From Actinomycetes bacterium (GTDB lineage Bacteria > Actinomycetota > Acidimicrobiia > Acidimicrobiales > Microtrichaceae): a stretch of 12,345 nt of DNA. The stretch's first letter is position 1. Each line of letters begins with the position of its first letter. Below are positions 6,315 to 12,345 of this stretch, one piece after another. The notes under the pieces are model-generated. The model did no database searches. It saw only the letters and a program-made list of their open reading frames with translations, and was not told the origin of the DNA. A program made the position numbers and the translations under genes. The DNA lies in contig JAFAFN010000291.1 in the NCBI GenBank assembly GCA_023423475.1, positions 1 to 12,345 of the forward strand. The letters are read 5' to 3'.

Positions 6315-7904
6315 TCAGAAGATCGAGTCGACGTCGTTCGCCACGATGTGGTCCATGTTGCGCTCGGCGAGCGCAGCGATCGTCAGCGACGGGTTGGCGC
6401 AGGCGGTCGAGCCGGGGATGAGCGCACCGTCGTTCACGTAGAGGCCGCGCTGTCCCAGCACGCGGCCGTGACGATCGGTGACCTTGTCGATCACCGCGCC
6501 GCCGAGCGGATGGAACGTCGTCGGGTCGTCCGCGGTCATGTCGATCGCGCCGATCGCTCCGGCGGCGCGACTCAACGCCGTCACCCGGCGACGTGCCTCG
6601 GCCATCGCCGGGCCGTGCGCGTCCGGAGGGAACCTCAGCCGCACCTGATCCCGAGCGGCGTCGTAGCTGAAGCGGCCGTGACCGTCGGGGATGAAGATCC
6701 CGATGGTCTCCATGACGTTGGCCTCGAAGGGCAGCGGGATGCCGGCGAAGATGATCGTGAGCGGCCCGTTCGGGTTGTCCCAGTCGAGCGACGCCATGTT
6801 CGCCGGCCCGCCCTGCATCGTGCCCATGGGCGTGGACAGCAGCTGGGTCGTCAGCAGGTCGCCGTTGGTCGACCACCACTGCCCCACGTCGTCGGGCAGG
6901 TCGGGGATGTCGCCGCGCCCCGCCGCACGCACCAGGAGCTTCGTGGTGTTGGGCGACCCGGCGCACAGGAACACGGCATCCGCGGTGAGCTCGACGTGCT
7001 CGTGCACCACGCCGTCGGTGTCGAGCCGGTCGGTCGACACCACCCAGCGGCCCGCGTCGTCACGGCGCAGCTGCTCGACACGGTGAAGGGCCAGCAGCTC
7101 GACGTGACCGGTCGCCTCGGCGGCGGGCAGGTAGTTGGTGTCGAGGGACCGCTTCCCGGGACCGTTGACGCCGTAGATCACGTCGCCGGTCGAGATGACG
7201 GGCGGCTTCTCACCCCTGAGCTCCTGGCGCACGACGTCCCAGTCGATGGGCATGGGGACGCCCTTCGCGTCGGGCAGCCCTGCGGTGCGCACGTGCTCGG
7301 CGAAGCGACGGCTCGAGGAGTACTGCGGCGAGGCGAGCACGTCGTCGGGGATCGGTGTCGCGCCGAGCCGTTCACGCACGAGCGGGTACCAGCGCTGGTC
7401 GAACTCCTCGTAGTCGAGAGAGTCGGGCATCACCCGGTCGAAGAGATCGCCACGGGGCTGCACGGACATCCCGTGGTACGGCAACGAACCGCCGCCGACG
7501 GCCGCTGCGCACACGACGTCCATCCCGTCGCCGTGGATGCGCTCGAGCATCCCGGTGTAGGGCTTCCAGGGCAGCGACGGGATCAGGTTCCCGGCAGCGG
7601 TGTTGCCGGAGTCGAGCCACGACACTCGGCGGTCCGGGGCGAACATCGTCGGAAACGCCCCGTAGGTCCCGCTCGCCCAGCGACGGCCACGCTCCACGAG
7701 GGTGACGTCGACTCCCCGCTGCGCCAGGCGCAGCGCGGTGATGGATCCGCCGAAGCCCGTCCCGATGACGACCACCCGACGACGCTCGCTGCGCACCGTC
7801 GGCACCACCGGTGCTGGCGCGCAGGCCACGATCAAGCCGCTGCCGATCGCTGCGAGTCCGCCGCCCAGGAAGCCGCGCCGCGTCACCTTCGTCGTGTCCA
7901 CCAT
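6315..7904 (-). CDS. GMC-family flavin oxidoreductase, cholesterol-oxidase-like, Tat lipoprotein
   Basis: A 529-residue FAD enzyme. The N-terminus has a twin-arginine motif TRRGFLG (Arg9-Arg10), a hydrophobic stretch and a lipobox IVAC (Cys28), so a folded, lipid-anchored extracytoplasmic protein is expected. The Rossmann motif is GTGFGG (48-53). Order and motifs follow secreted cholesterol oxidases: VGGGSL, VIYG...GKRSLD, FLCAGS, FHPLGG (His465), GRV...LYVNDGALIPGS and NPSLTIAALAERN (Asn504). His465 and Asn504 match the catalytic His447/Asn485 of Streptomyces ChoA, but the position of its Glu361 appears to be Gly388. The enzyme likely oxidises a 3-hydroxysteroid or other alcohol; isomerase activity is doubtful. 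ATG 7904 is chosen for the GGAGG before it and because the signal then starts properly. It is divergent from a crotonase gene. Confidence 0.88.
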   Translation of the reverse strand: MVDTTKVTRRGFLGGGLAAIGSGLIVACAPAPVVPTVRSERRRVVVIGTGFGGSITALRLAQRGVDVTLVERGRRWASGTYGAFPTMFAPDRRVSWLDSGNTAAGNLIPSLPWKPYTGMLERIHGDGMDVVCAAAVGGGSLPYHGMSVQPRGDLFDRVMPDSLDYEEFDQRWYPLVRERLGATPIPDDVLASPQYSSSRRFAEHVRTAGLPDAKGVPMPIDWDVVRQELRGEKPPVISTGDVIYGVNGPGKRSLDTNYLPAAEATGHVELLALHRVEQLRRDDAGRWVVSTDRLDTDGVVHEHVELTADAVFLCAGSPNTTKLLVRAAGRGDIPDLPDDVGQWWSTNGDLLTTQLLSTPMGTMQGGPANMASLDWDNPNGPLTIIFAGIPLPFEANVMETIGIFIPDGHGRFSYDAARDQVRLRFPPDAHGPAMAEARRRVTALSRAAGAIGAIDMTADDPTTFHPLGGAVIDKVTDRHGRVLGQRGLYVNDGALIPGSTACANPSLTIAALAERNMDHIVANDVDSIF

Positions 7905-7964
7905 GATCCCTCCGCCACTCCGCCGCTCGGCCGGGTCCGCCACGGTCCCGATCGCGGCCGCATG

Positions 7965-7995
7965 GTAGTCCGGAGCGTTGGACTACTGTCCAACG
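7965..7995. promoter_or_regulatory. Overlapping palindromes (probable operator) between divergent GMC oxidase and crotonase genes
   Basis: The 91-base gap 7905-7995 contains two overlapping inverted repeats: GTAGTCC (7965-7971) with GGACTAC (7980-7986), spacer 8; and CGTTGGAC-TACT-GTCCAACG (7976-7995), a perfect 8-base-arm palindrome ending right before the crotonase ATG. Size and symmetry suit a TetR-type repressor. TACTGT (7984-7989) inside the second palindrome fits the TANNNT -10 rule and would start transcription at the A of ATG 7996. Neither repeat matches the KstR or KstR2 steroid-regulator boxes as I remember them. Confidence 0.6.
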
Positions 7996-8817
7996 ATGGC
8001 CGAACTCGAGACGCTGAAGGTGTCCCACGACGACGGAGTGGCGACGGTGACCCTCGCCCGACCCGAGGTCCGGAACGCGATCAACCAGAAGATGCAGGAC
8101 GAGCTGCGAGAGCTGTGGCGCTCGTTCCGCTACGACGACGACGTGCGCTGCATCGTGCTCGCGGCAGAGGGCCACTCTTTCTGCACCGGCATCGACCGTG
8201 CCGAGGCGATCTCGGACGAGAACAACGCGGCGATGGCCGCCGGCAAGTACCCCGGCTATCCGACGCCGTGGATGTACGACGACCCGGGCCGCGACGTCGG
8301 CCCCAAGGCGTGCGACCTCTGGAAGCCGGTGATCGCCGCCGTGCAGGGCATCGCCTGTGGTGGCGCGTTCTACATGCTGGGCGAGACCGAGTTCATCATC
8401 GCGTCGGACGACGCGACGTTCTTCGACCCGCACGTCACCTACGGCATGACCGCCTCGTTCGAGCCCATGCAGATGCTCTCGAAGATGCCCTTCGGCGAGG
8501 TCATGCGCATGTCGCTCATGGGCGTGCACGAGCGCCTCTCCGCGCAGCGTGCACACGAGATCGGACTCGTCTCCGAGGTCGTCCCCCGCGACGAGCTGCT
8601 CGAACGTGCCGGGTGGGCCGCACGGGTCATCGCCGACTCCCCGGCGCTGGCCATCCAGGGCACGATGCGCGCCATCTGGACAGCCCGTGAGCTGTCGCGT
8701 GCGCAGGCCATCGACATGGCCAACCTCTTCACCCGCATCGGCAACGACGCCGAGGCGTTCGCCGAGGGTCAGGAGCGCTTCGCCTCGGGACAGCGTCCGG
8801 AGTGGCGCACCCGCTGA
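7996..8817 (+). CDS. Enoyl-CoA hydratase/isomerase (crotonase) superfamily protein
   Basis: A 273-residue cytoplasmic protein with the crotonase fold: N-terminal strands with LARPEVRNAIN, first oxyanion-hole region GHSFCTGID, second oxyanion-hole loop GIACGG, and the C-terminal helical part after AHEIGLVSEVVP. Members bind acyl-CoA thioesters. The two Glu that activate water in classical hydratases are absent: by eye the first position is Tyr126 (GGAFYML) and the second His146 (DPHVTYG). Hydratase activity is thus unlikely, while isomerase, hydrolase, lyase or dehalogenase-like chemistry is possible. ATG 7996 lacks a Shine-Dalgarno and abuts a palindrome containing a possible -10, suggesting a leaderless mRNA. 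An in-frame TTG at 7978 lies inside the palindrome and is less likely. The gene diverges from the GMC oxidase. Confidence 0.88.
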   Translation: MAELETLKVSHDDGVATVTLARPEVRNAINQKMQDELRELWRSFRYDDDVRCIVLAAEGHSFCTGIDRAEAISDENNAAMAAGKYPGYPTPWMYDDPGRDVGPKACDLWKPVIAAVQGIACGGAFYMLGETEFIIASDDATFFDPHVTYGMTASFEPMQMLSKMPFGEVMRMSLMGVHERLSAQRAHEIGLVSEVVPRDELLERAGWAARVIADSPALAIQGTMRAIWTARELSRAQAIDMANLFTRIGNDAEAFAEGQERFASGQRPEWRTR

Positions 8818-8840
8818 CCGACGGGTCGGTCGTCGGTCAG
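8814..8840. terminator. Bidirectional hairpin spanning two convergent stop codons
   Basis: CTGACCGAC (8814-8822) and GTCGGTCAG (8832-8840) form a perfect 9-bp stem with a 9-base loop. The left arm contains the crotonase stop and the right arm the stop of the facing TPR-like gene. There is no U-tract on either side, which is common for terminators in GC-rich actinomycetes. Confidence 0.6.
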
Positions 8841-9286
8841 TCGATGTCGACCTCGATCACCGAGGCCAGACGCTGCAGGCCACCGCGGATCATCGTGGCG
8901 TAACCGTCGTCACCGAGCAGGGAGACGGCGGCGCGCCCTGCGTCGAGCTGACGACGAGCGTCGGAGAGCCGGCCGAGACGCCAGTAGCCGTCGCACAGGT
9001 TGAGGTGGAGGCTCGGCGCGAGCACCCCTGCATCTTCGATGCCGATGGGCGCCAGGTCGGTCGCACCGATCCACGCGAACTCCGACAGCGCACGCTCGTC
9101 CCACTCGACCTCGTCGAGGACGTCCGGCTCGAGGTCGGCCAAGTAGTGCGCCAAGACGCAGCGCTGCGCGTGGTCGTCGTCGTCGGTCGCCGCCCAGCAC
9201 ATCGCCAGCTCTGCGCGTCCGGTCACGGGGTCGACCCCCTGCGCCAGCGCGATCGCCGAGACGATGCGATCCCATGTGGAGGTCAC
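8837..9286 (-). CDS. Hypothetical tetratricopeptide-like protein
   Basis: A 149-residue, probably cytosolic, all-helical protein. Helix pairs resemble TPR repeats, notably GYWRLGRLSDARRQLDAG in the C-terminal half and AQRCVLAHYLADL earlier. From memory, proteins of this length with AHYLADL, LAP.GI, LHLNL.DGYWR and DDGYA.MIRGGL stretches are common in actinomycetes and have no assigned function. The GTG start at 9286 is supported by GGAAGG eight bases upstream. It lies 95 bases downstream of the small acidic protein gene and converges with the crotonase through a shared hairpin. Confidence 0.75.
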   Translation of the reverse strand: MTSTWDRIVSAIALAQGVDPVTGRAELAMCWAATDDDDHAQRCVLAHYLADLEPDVLDEVEWDERALSEFAWIGATDLAPIGIEDAGVLAPSLHLNLCDGYWRLGRLSDARRQLDAGRAAVSLLGDDGYATMIRGGLQRLASVIEVDID

Positions 9287-9381
9287 GCCTCCCGCCTTCC
9301 CGATCCCTCAGGTCCTGTGACGTCGAGACGTCGTCGAACAGCATGCCGCGCCGGTGGGACACCGACACCGAATCCCCCTGG

Positions 9382-9630
9382 TCAGCCGGTCTCGGGATGC
9401 CCCTGACGCTCCCGAGCGGGAGCACCCGCTGACTCGTCCTCGAAGCGGGCCGCAGCGTCGTCGCCGTCGCCCTCCTCACTCACCAGTCGCTCGGCGAGCT
9501 CACGGTCCTGGTCGACCGCCTGCCCGAAGGACTTGTCCTCGTAGCCCGGCCGGTCGTACTTGGCGTCGGGGTCGGTGCCCGTCGGCGTATCGGTACCAGC
9601 TGCGGTCGTGCGTGTCGTTGGTTCGGCCAT
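9382..9630 (-). CDS. Small acidic, probably disordered hypothetical protein
   Basis: An 82-residue hydrophilic protein. The first 30 residues are rich in Thr, Gly, Asp and Pro, then follows a more regular segment (YDRPGYEDKSFGQAVDQD, ELAERLVSEE) and an acidic tail. No membrane segment, signal peptide or catalytic motif is visible. ATG 9630 is preferred because upstream in-frame starts would overlap the response regulator gene and add low-quality sequence; a G-rich run about 12 bases upstream may serve as ribosome site. Function unknown. It follows the response regulator by 53 bases on the same strand. Confidence 0.6.
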   Translation of the reverse strand: MAEPTTRTTAAGTDTPTGTDPDAKYDRPGYEDKSFGQAVDQDRELAERLVSEEGDGDDAAARFEDESAGAPARERQGHPETG

Positions 9631-9683
9631 GACATCAGGGTTCCCCCCACCGCGGCCGCTGAAACCGACCGAGCCCGAAGCCG

Positions 9684-10334
9684 TCACTCCCGGGTGGTCG
9701 CCGACGCTCCGCTGTCGGTCTCGAATCCGTGCTTCACCCCCCACACGGCTGCTTGCACGCGGTTGTCGAAACCGAGTTTGCGGTAGAGCGTGCGGATTCG
9801 GCTCTTCAGCGTGTTCGGGCTGATGTACAGGCGTGTCGCGATGGCCTCGTTGTCGTAGCCCTGGGTGATCAGGGCGAGGACCTCTGCCTCACGTTCGGTG
9901 AGGTCGTCGAGCTGGCCCGGCCAACGCCGGTCGTCGACCCGTTGCCGCTCGGGCGGAGGGCTCACCACGACCTCGCCGCGGGCGACGCGCTCGATCGCAT
10001 CGGCGAGCTGTGCTCCGGTCAGCGACTTGGAGAGGTACCCGGCCGCGCCGAGGCCCTTCGCAATGGCGATCAGCTCCGGATCGAAGTTCGAGGTGTACAC
10101 CGCGACGCACACGGCACGTGGCTCGCCGAGTGCTCGTTGCACGTCGCCGACGTGGACCTCTCCGGTGCCGAACACGTCGAACAACAGCACGTCGACCGGT
10201 ACGGAGGGACTCTCGTCGGCGAGCAGCTCCACGACCTCGATCCGGTCCTCGAACTCGGCGAGCATCGCAGCCACACCTCTGACCACCACCTCGTAGTCGT
10301 TCTCGATCGAGACACGGACGCGCACCTCGCTCAT
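9684..10334 (-). CDS. NarL/LuxR-family response regulator, orphan
   Basis: A 216-residue two-component regulator. The receiver domain (1-120) has the acidic pocket END (11-13), the phosphoacceptor Asp53 (LLFDVFG), Thr81 in VYTSN and Lys103 in YLSKS. A linker of about 20 residues leads to a LuxR-type HTH starting LTERE (145-149), with recognition helix near ISPNTLKSRIRTLYRKL (171-187). AGGGAGG five bases before ATG 10334 gives a strong ribosome site. No sensor kinase is encoded nearby, so its partner is elsewhere. A long interrupted palindrome lies just upstream and could be its operator or the terminator of the lipid-kinase gene. Confidence 0.92.
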   Translation of the reverse strand: MSEVRVRVSIENDYEVVVRGVAAMLAEFEDRIEVVELLADESPSVPVDVLLFDVFGTGEVHVGDVQRALGEPRAVCVAVYTSNFDPELIAIAKGLGAAGYLSKSLTGAQLADAIERVARGEVVVSPPPERQRVDDRRWPGQLDDLTEREAEVLALITQGYDNEAIATRLYISPNTLKSRIRTLYRKLGFDNRVQAAVWGVKHGFETDSGASATTRE

Positions 10335-10356
10335 CGAACCTCCCTGACTCGGCGGT

Positions 10357-10385
10357 GGATCCGCAGTACGGCGTACGGCGGATCC
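10357..10385. promoter_or_regulatory. Nested hairpin / interrupted palindrome between lipid kinase and response regulator genes
   Basis: Arms GGATCCGC (10357-10364) and GCGGATCC (10378-10385) enclose a second inverted repeat GTAC-GGC-GTAC (10366-10376), giving an almost continuous hairpin with one A/G mismatch. It sits 20 bases past the kinase stop and about 20 bases before the response-regulator start. It has no U-tract. It could terminate the surE-kinase transcript or bind a regulator at the luxR-type gene. Confidence 0.55.
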
Positions 10386-10405
10386 GTACCCGATCCGGTC
10401 CTGGT

Positions 10406-11302
10406 TCAGTCCTGGCGCACGCCGCCGTCGAGGACGGGCACCGTGGATCGCCCGATGGCGATCCGTCGGATCATGCCGTCGGAGTCGAAGAGCTCGTCGT
10501 CGAGGTGCATGGGGACGCCCGACGGCGCTGCCACGACGACCTCGACCGCACGTGACCCGCCGAGGAGCTCCAGCGCGGAGCCGTCGTAGGTTCCGACGAT
10601 CGTCGACCGGAGCAGCTCACGGGACGCCTCGGTGATGCAGACCACGTCGAGTCGACCGTCGTGAGGGTTCGCCGAGGGCGCCACCGGCAGGATCGGTCCG
10701 ACGGTCGGCACGTTCATCACCTCGACGGCGAGGTACTGACCCGATCGGTCCTCGCCATCGATGACCACGGTCCAGTGGATCGCCTCGGCACGCTCGAGCA
10801 GGTCCAGCAGGTGATGGCGACCGTGCTCGTTGCCGTCCTCGACCACCTGGTCCGCCCCGTCCGCGGAGGCGATGGCGGCAGCGACGAACCCTCCGCCGTA
10901 GGACTCGACGAACGCGTGACGGTCGCCCTCGGATTCGACGTCCGCCACGTCGAAGTCCACCGGCCGACGTTCACATGCCCAGCTGTCGATCTCCGTCCAT
11001 GGATCGTCGACATCCAGGCCGAGCGAGCGAGCGATGTTGTTCGCTGTGCCGAGTGGCAGCACCGCGACCGAGCACTCCGGCGCGTGCTCGGCCCGCGCGA
11101 TCACGGTCAGCACCTCACGGACCGTTCCGTCGCCTCCGGCGACCACCAGCAGATCGGGCGATGAGGACCGCGCGCTGCCGAGCCAGTCGTCGTCCCGGTC
11201 GACCAAGGTCACCGAGTGGCCGCGGTCGGTGGCCACCCGCTCGATCTCGTCGCCCTCCGAGCCGTCCCCGGCGGAAGGGTTGTGCACGATCAGGAGCTCC
11301 AC
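10406..11302 (-). CDS. Diacylglycerol-kinase-family lipid kinase (YegS/BmrU-like)
   Basis: A 298-residue ATP-dependent lipid kinase of the DAGK catalytic family. The N-terminal domain begins LLIVHNPSAGDG (3-14), with the nucleotide-binding motif GGDGTV at 56-61 and LPLGTANNIARSLG at 82-95. The C-terminal beta-rich domain contains DGRLDVVCI. No membrane segment is present; these enzymes act at the membrane surface on diacylglycerol, sphingoid or phosphatidylglycerol-type lipids, and the substrate cannot be fixed from sequence. The GTG start at 11302 lies three bases after the surE stop, so the two genes are surely co-transcribed and probably translationally coupled. Confidence 0.92.
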   Translation of the reverse strand: MELLIVHNPSAGDGSEGDEIERVATDRGHSVTLVDRDDDWLGSARSSSPDLLVVAGGDGTVREVLTVIARAEHAPECSVAVLPLGTANNIARSLGLDVDDPWTEIDSWACERRPVDFDVADVESEGDRHAFVESYGGGFVAAAIASADGADQVVEDGNEHGRHHLLDLLERAEAIHWTVVIDGEDRSGQYLAVEVMNVPTVGPILPVAPSANPHDGRLDVVCITEASRELLRSTIVGTYDGSALELLGGSRAVEVVVAAPSGVPMHLDDELFDSDGMIRRIAIGRSTVPVLDGGVRQD

Positions 11303-11305
11303 GGA

Positions 11306-12082
11306 TCAGGTCCGATCGACGGCCGGGAACGGTTGGTCCATGGCTCCGAGATCGCTCGAGGGACGCTCACCGAGCGGCTCGAGCACGCTGACCGTCGCAC
11401 AGCCGTCGCGCAGCAGCGCGACGTCGGTACCATCGTCAGCACGCTCCTCCGGGGCCGAGTAGCGCATGGTCACGTAGCCCTCGCCGATCTCGGTCACGTT
11501 GACGGTCACCGCTCCGAAGGGGGCGAGACGTGCGGGGCGGATGCCGAGCAGCAGATGGCGAGGCACGTCGGGGATGTTGACGTTGAGGACGAGTCCGGGG
11601 TGTCGGTCCCACTCGGGTCCCCCGAGCACCGTCCGCACGACCTCGGCGACGGTCGACCAGTTCGTGCCGTGCCCGGTCGTGTCCAGTGAGAACGCGATCG
11701 TCGGGATGCCCTGGGTGGCGGCCGTCAGGGCGGCGCCGACCGTCCCGGAGTGGAGCACGGCGTGACCGGTGTTCGGGCCGTGGTTCACGCCTGACAGCAC
11801 CACGTCCGGCACGACCCCGAACGCGCCGCTCATCGCCGATCGCACGATGAACGCAGGAGCCGCCTCCATCGAGACGCAGCGACCTCGGACGCCGGCGACC
11901 TCGGCGGACTCGACGAGCAACCGTCCGTCCCTCTCGACCGCGGTCAGCGACGCGCTGGCGCCGCTGCTGTCCCAGGACGGCGCAGCCACCAGCACCTCGA
12001 GCCCGACCTCCTCGGCACACGCGGCGAGCACCCGGATCCCGGTGCTGGCGATGCCGTCGTCGTTCGTGATCAGCGCGAGCAC
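11306..12082 (-). CDS. surE: 5'-nucleotidase SurE
   Basis: A 258-residue metal-dependent nucleoside monophosphate phosphatase. The hallmark N-terminal ITNDDGI supplies metal ligands Asp8 and Asp9; SSGAS (39-43) and SGVNHGPNTG (Asn100) supply the remaining ligands, and HSGTVGAAL follows as in the family. The GTG at 12082 is chosen because SurE proteins begin a few residues before the NDDG motif; the upstream reading frame is open but Arg-rich and overlaps the neighbouring gene. No strong ribosome site is seen before it. It is upstream of, and coupled to, the lipid kinase gene, and 34 bases downstream of the Lys/Ala-rich gene, so all three may form one operon. Confidence 0.93.
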   Translation of the reverse strand: MLALITNDDGIASTGIRVLAACAEEVGLEVLVAAPSWDSSGASASLTAVERDGRLLVESAEVAGVRGRCVSMEAAPAFIVRSAMSGAFGVVPDVVLSGVNHGPNTGHAVLHSGTVGAALTAATQGIPTIAFSLDTTGHGTNWSTVAEVVRTVLGGPEWDRHPGLVLNVNIPDVPRHLLLGIRPARLAPFGAVTVNVTEIGEGYVTMRYSAPEERADDGTDVALLRDGCATVSVLEPLGERPSSDLGAMDQPFPAVDRT

Positions 12083-12116
12083 GGCAGCGCCGCTCGAACG
12101 GTCCCGCCGCCGGACG

Positions 12117-12345
12117 TCATCGTTGCGCCGCGGTCCGGGTCGAGCGGGCAGCCGAGCCAGCAGCCTTCTTGGTGGAACCTGCCGCCTTCTTCGCCGTTCG
12201 ACCGGTCGTCGTCGCCGCCCGCTTCGCCGTCGCTCGGGTCGACGCTGCACCCTTCTTCGCGGAGGTCACAGCGCCCGACGCTCCGGAGCTCGCTGCCCCG
12301 GCCGTGCTCCGCGCCCCCTTCGCCGCGGTGCGGGCGGTGTGCTTC
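12117..12345 (-). CDS. Lys/Ala-rich C-terminal tail, probable nucleoid-associated (HU or H1-like) protein, cut by window edge
   Basis: The last 76 codons of a gene entering from the right edge, ending with TGA at 12119-12117. The encoded tail is almost entirely Ala, Lys, Thr, Ser, Arg and Gly, with repeated AKK, TKK and TAKR units and no acidic residue. Such low-complexity basic tails occur at the C-terminus of actinomycete HU (HupB) and histone-H1-like proteins and bind DNA without sequence specificity. The globular domain is outside the window, so the family cannot be confirmed. Other proteins with basic tails remain possible. Confidence 0.7.
   Translation of the reverse strand, partial: KHTARTAAKGARSTAGAASSGASGAVTSAKKGAASTRATAKRAATTTGRTAKKAAGSTKKAAGSAARSTRTAAQR

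Noticed and set aside
7978..7995. TTG as an alternative crotonase start
   Set aside because: It lies inside the palindrome, has no ribosome site, and adds residues not typical of the family.
6348..8690. 780-codon plus-strand open frame
   Set aside because: It is antisense to the GMC oxidoreductase and out of frame with the crotonase, has no recognisable domain, and is explained by high GC.
9319..9332. GACGTC-GA-GACGTC double palindrome upstream of the TPR-like gene
   Set aside because: It is short and built from a 6-base palindrome expected often in GC-rich DNA, with no promoter element clearly associated.
12083..12250. N-terminal extension of SurE
   Set aside because: The extension is Arg-rich, overlaps the Lys/Ala-rich coding tail, and SurE proteins start close to the NDDG motif.

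Overview
The window is very GC-rich, densely packed bacterial DNA with strong third-position G/C bias. GTG and ATG starts, Tat signals, a LuxR-type orphan regulator, a CsoR-type copper box and Thr/Pro-rich secreted proteins all point to an actinomycete. The ends of the two secreted proteins (LVFAG/LAFAG) resemble the LAxTG signals of class E sortases, which makes an Acidimicrobiia-like lineage plausible, but that placement is inference only. No tRNA, rRNA, CRISPR array or insertion sequence was seen.

Left part (1-2344, minus strand): a copper-efflux operon reads copZ, a 68-aa membrane protein, then copA, which runs off the left edge. The three genes are linked by stop/start overlaps. The copZ promoter carries a perfect CsoR-like palindrome in its -35/-10 spacer. 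Just upstream lies a Cys-cluster HTH regulator of the COG2345/SufR-like type, whose stop codon sits inside the copZ -35 box. A divergent promoter region separates this block from the next.

Middle (2345-6296, plus strand): an FrsA/dihydropseudooxynicotine-hydrolase-like alpha/beta hydrolase is followed by two tandem paralogous genes for secreted, nine-cysteine proteins of unrecognised family, then a small GNAT-like acetyltransferase. The two secreted genes arose by a tandem duplication of about 1.24 kb. It also copied the 3' end of the hydrolase gene and an ECF-sigma-like promoter, so a hydrolase remnant sits between the two copies.

Right part (6315-12345): a Tat-lipoprotein cholesterol-oxidase-like GMC flavoenzyme (minus) and a crotonase-superfamily protein (plus) diverge from a 91-base region with two overlapping palindromes. 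Both enzymes lack acidic residues that are catalytic in the reference families. The crotonase gene converges on a TPR-like hypothetical gene through a hairpin covering both stop codons. Further minus-strand genes are a small acidic protein, an orphan NarL/LuxR response regulator, a lipid kinase (DAGK family) closely coupled to surE, and the Lys/Ala-rich tail of a probable nucleoid protein cut by the right edge.
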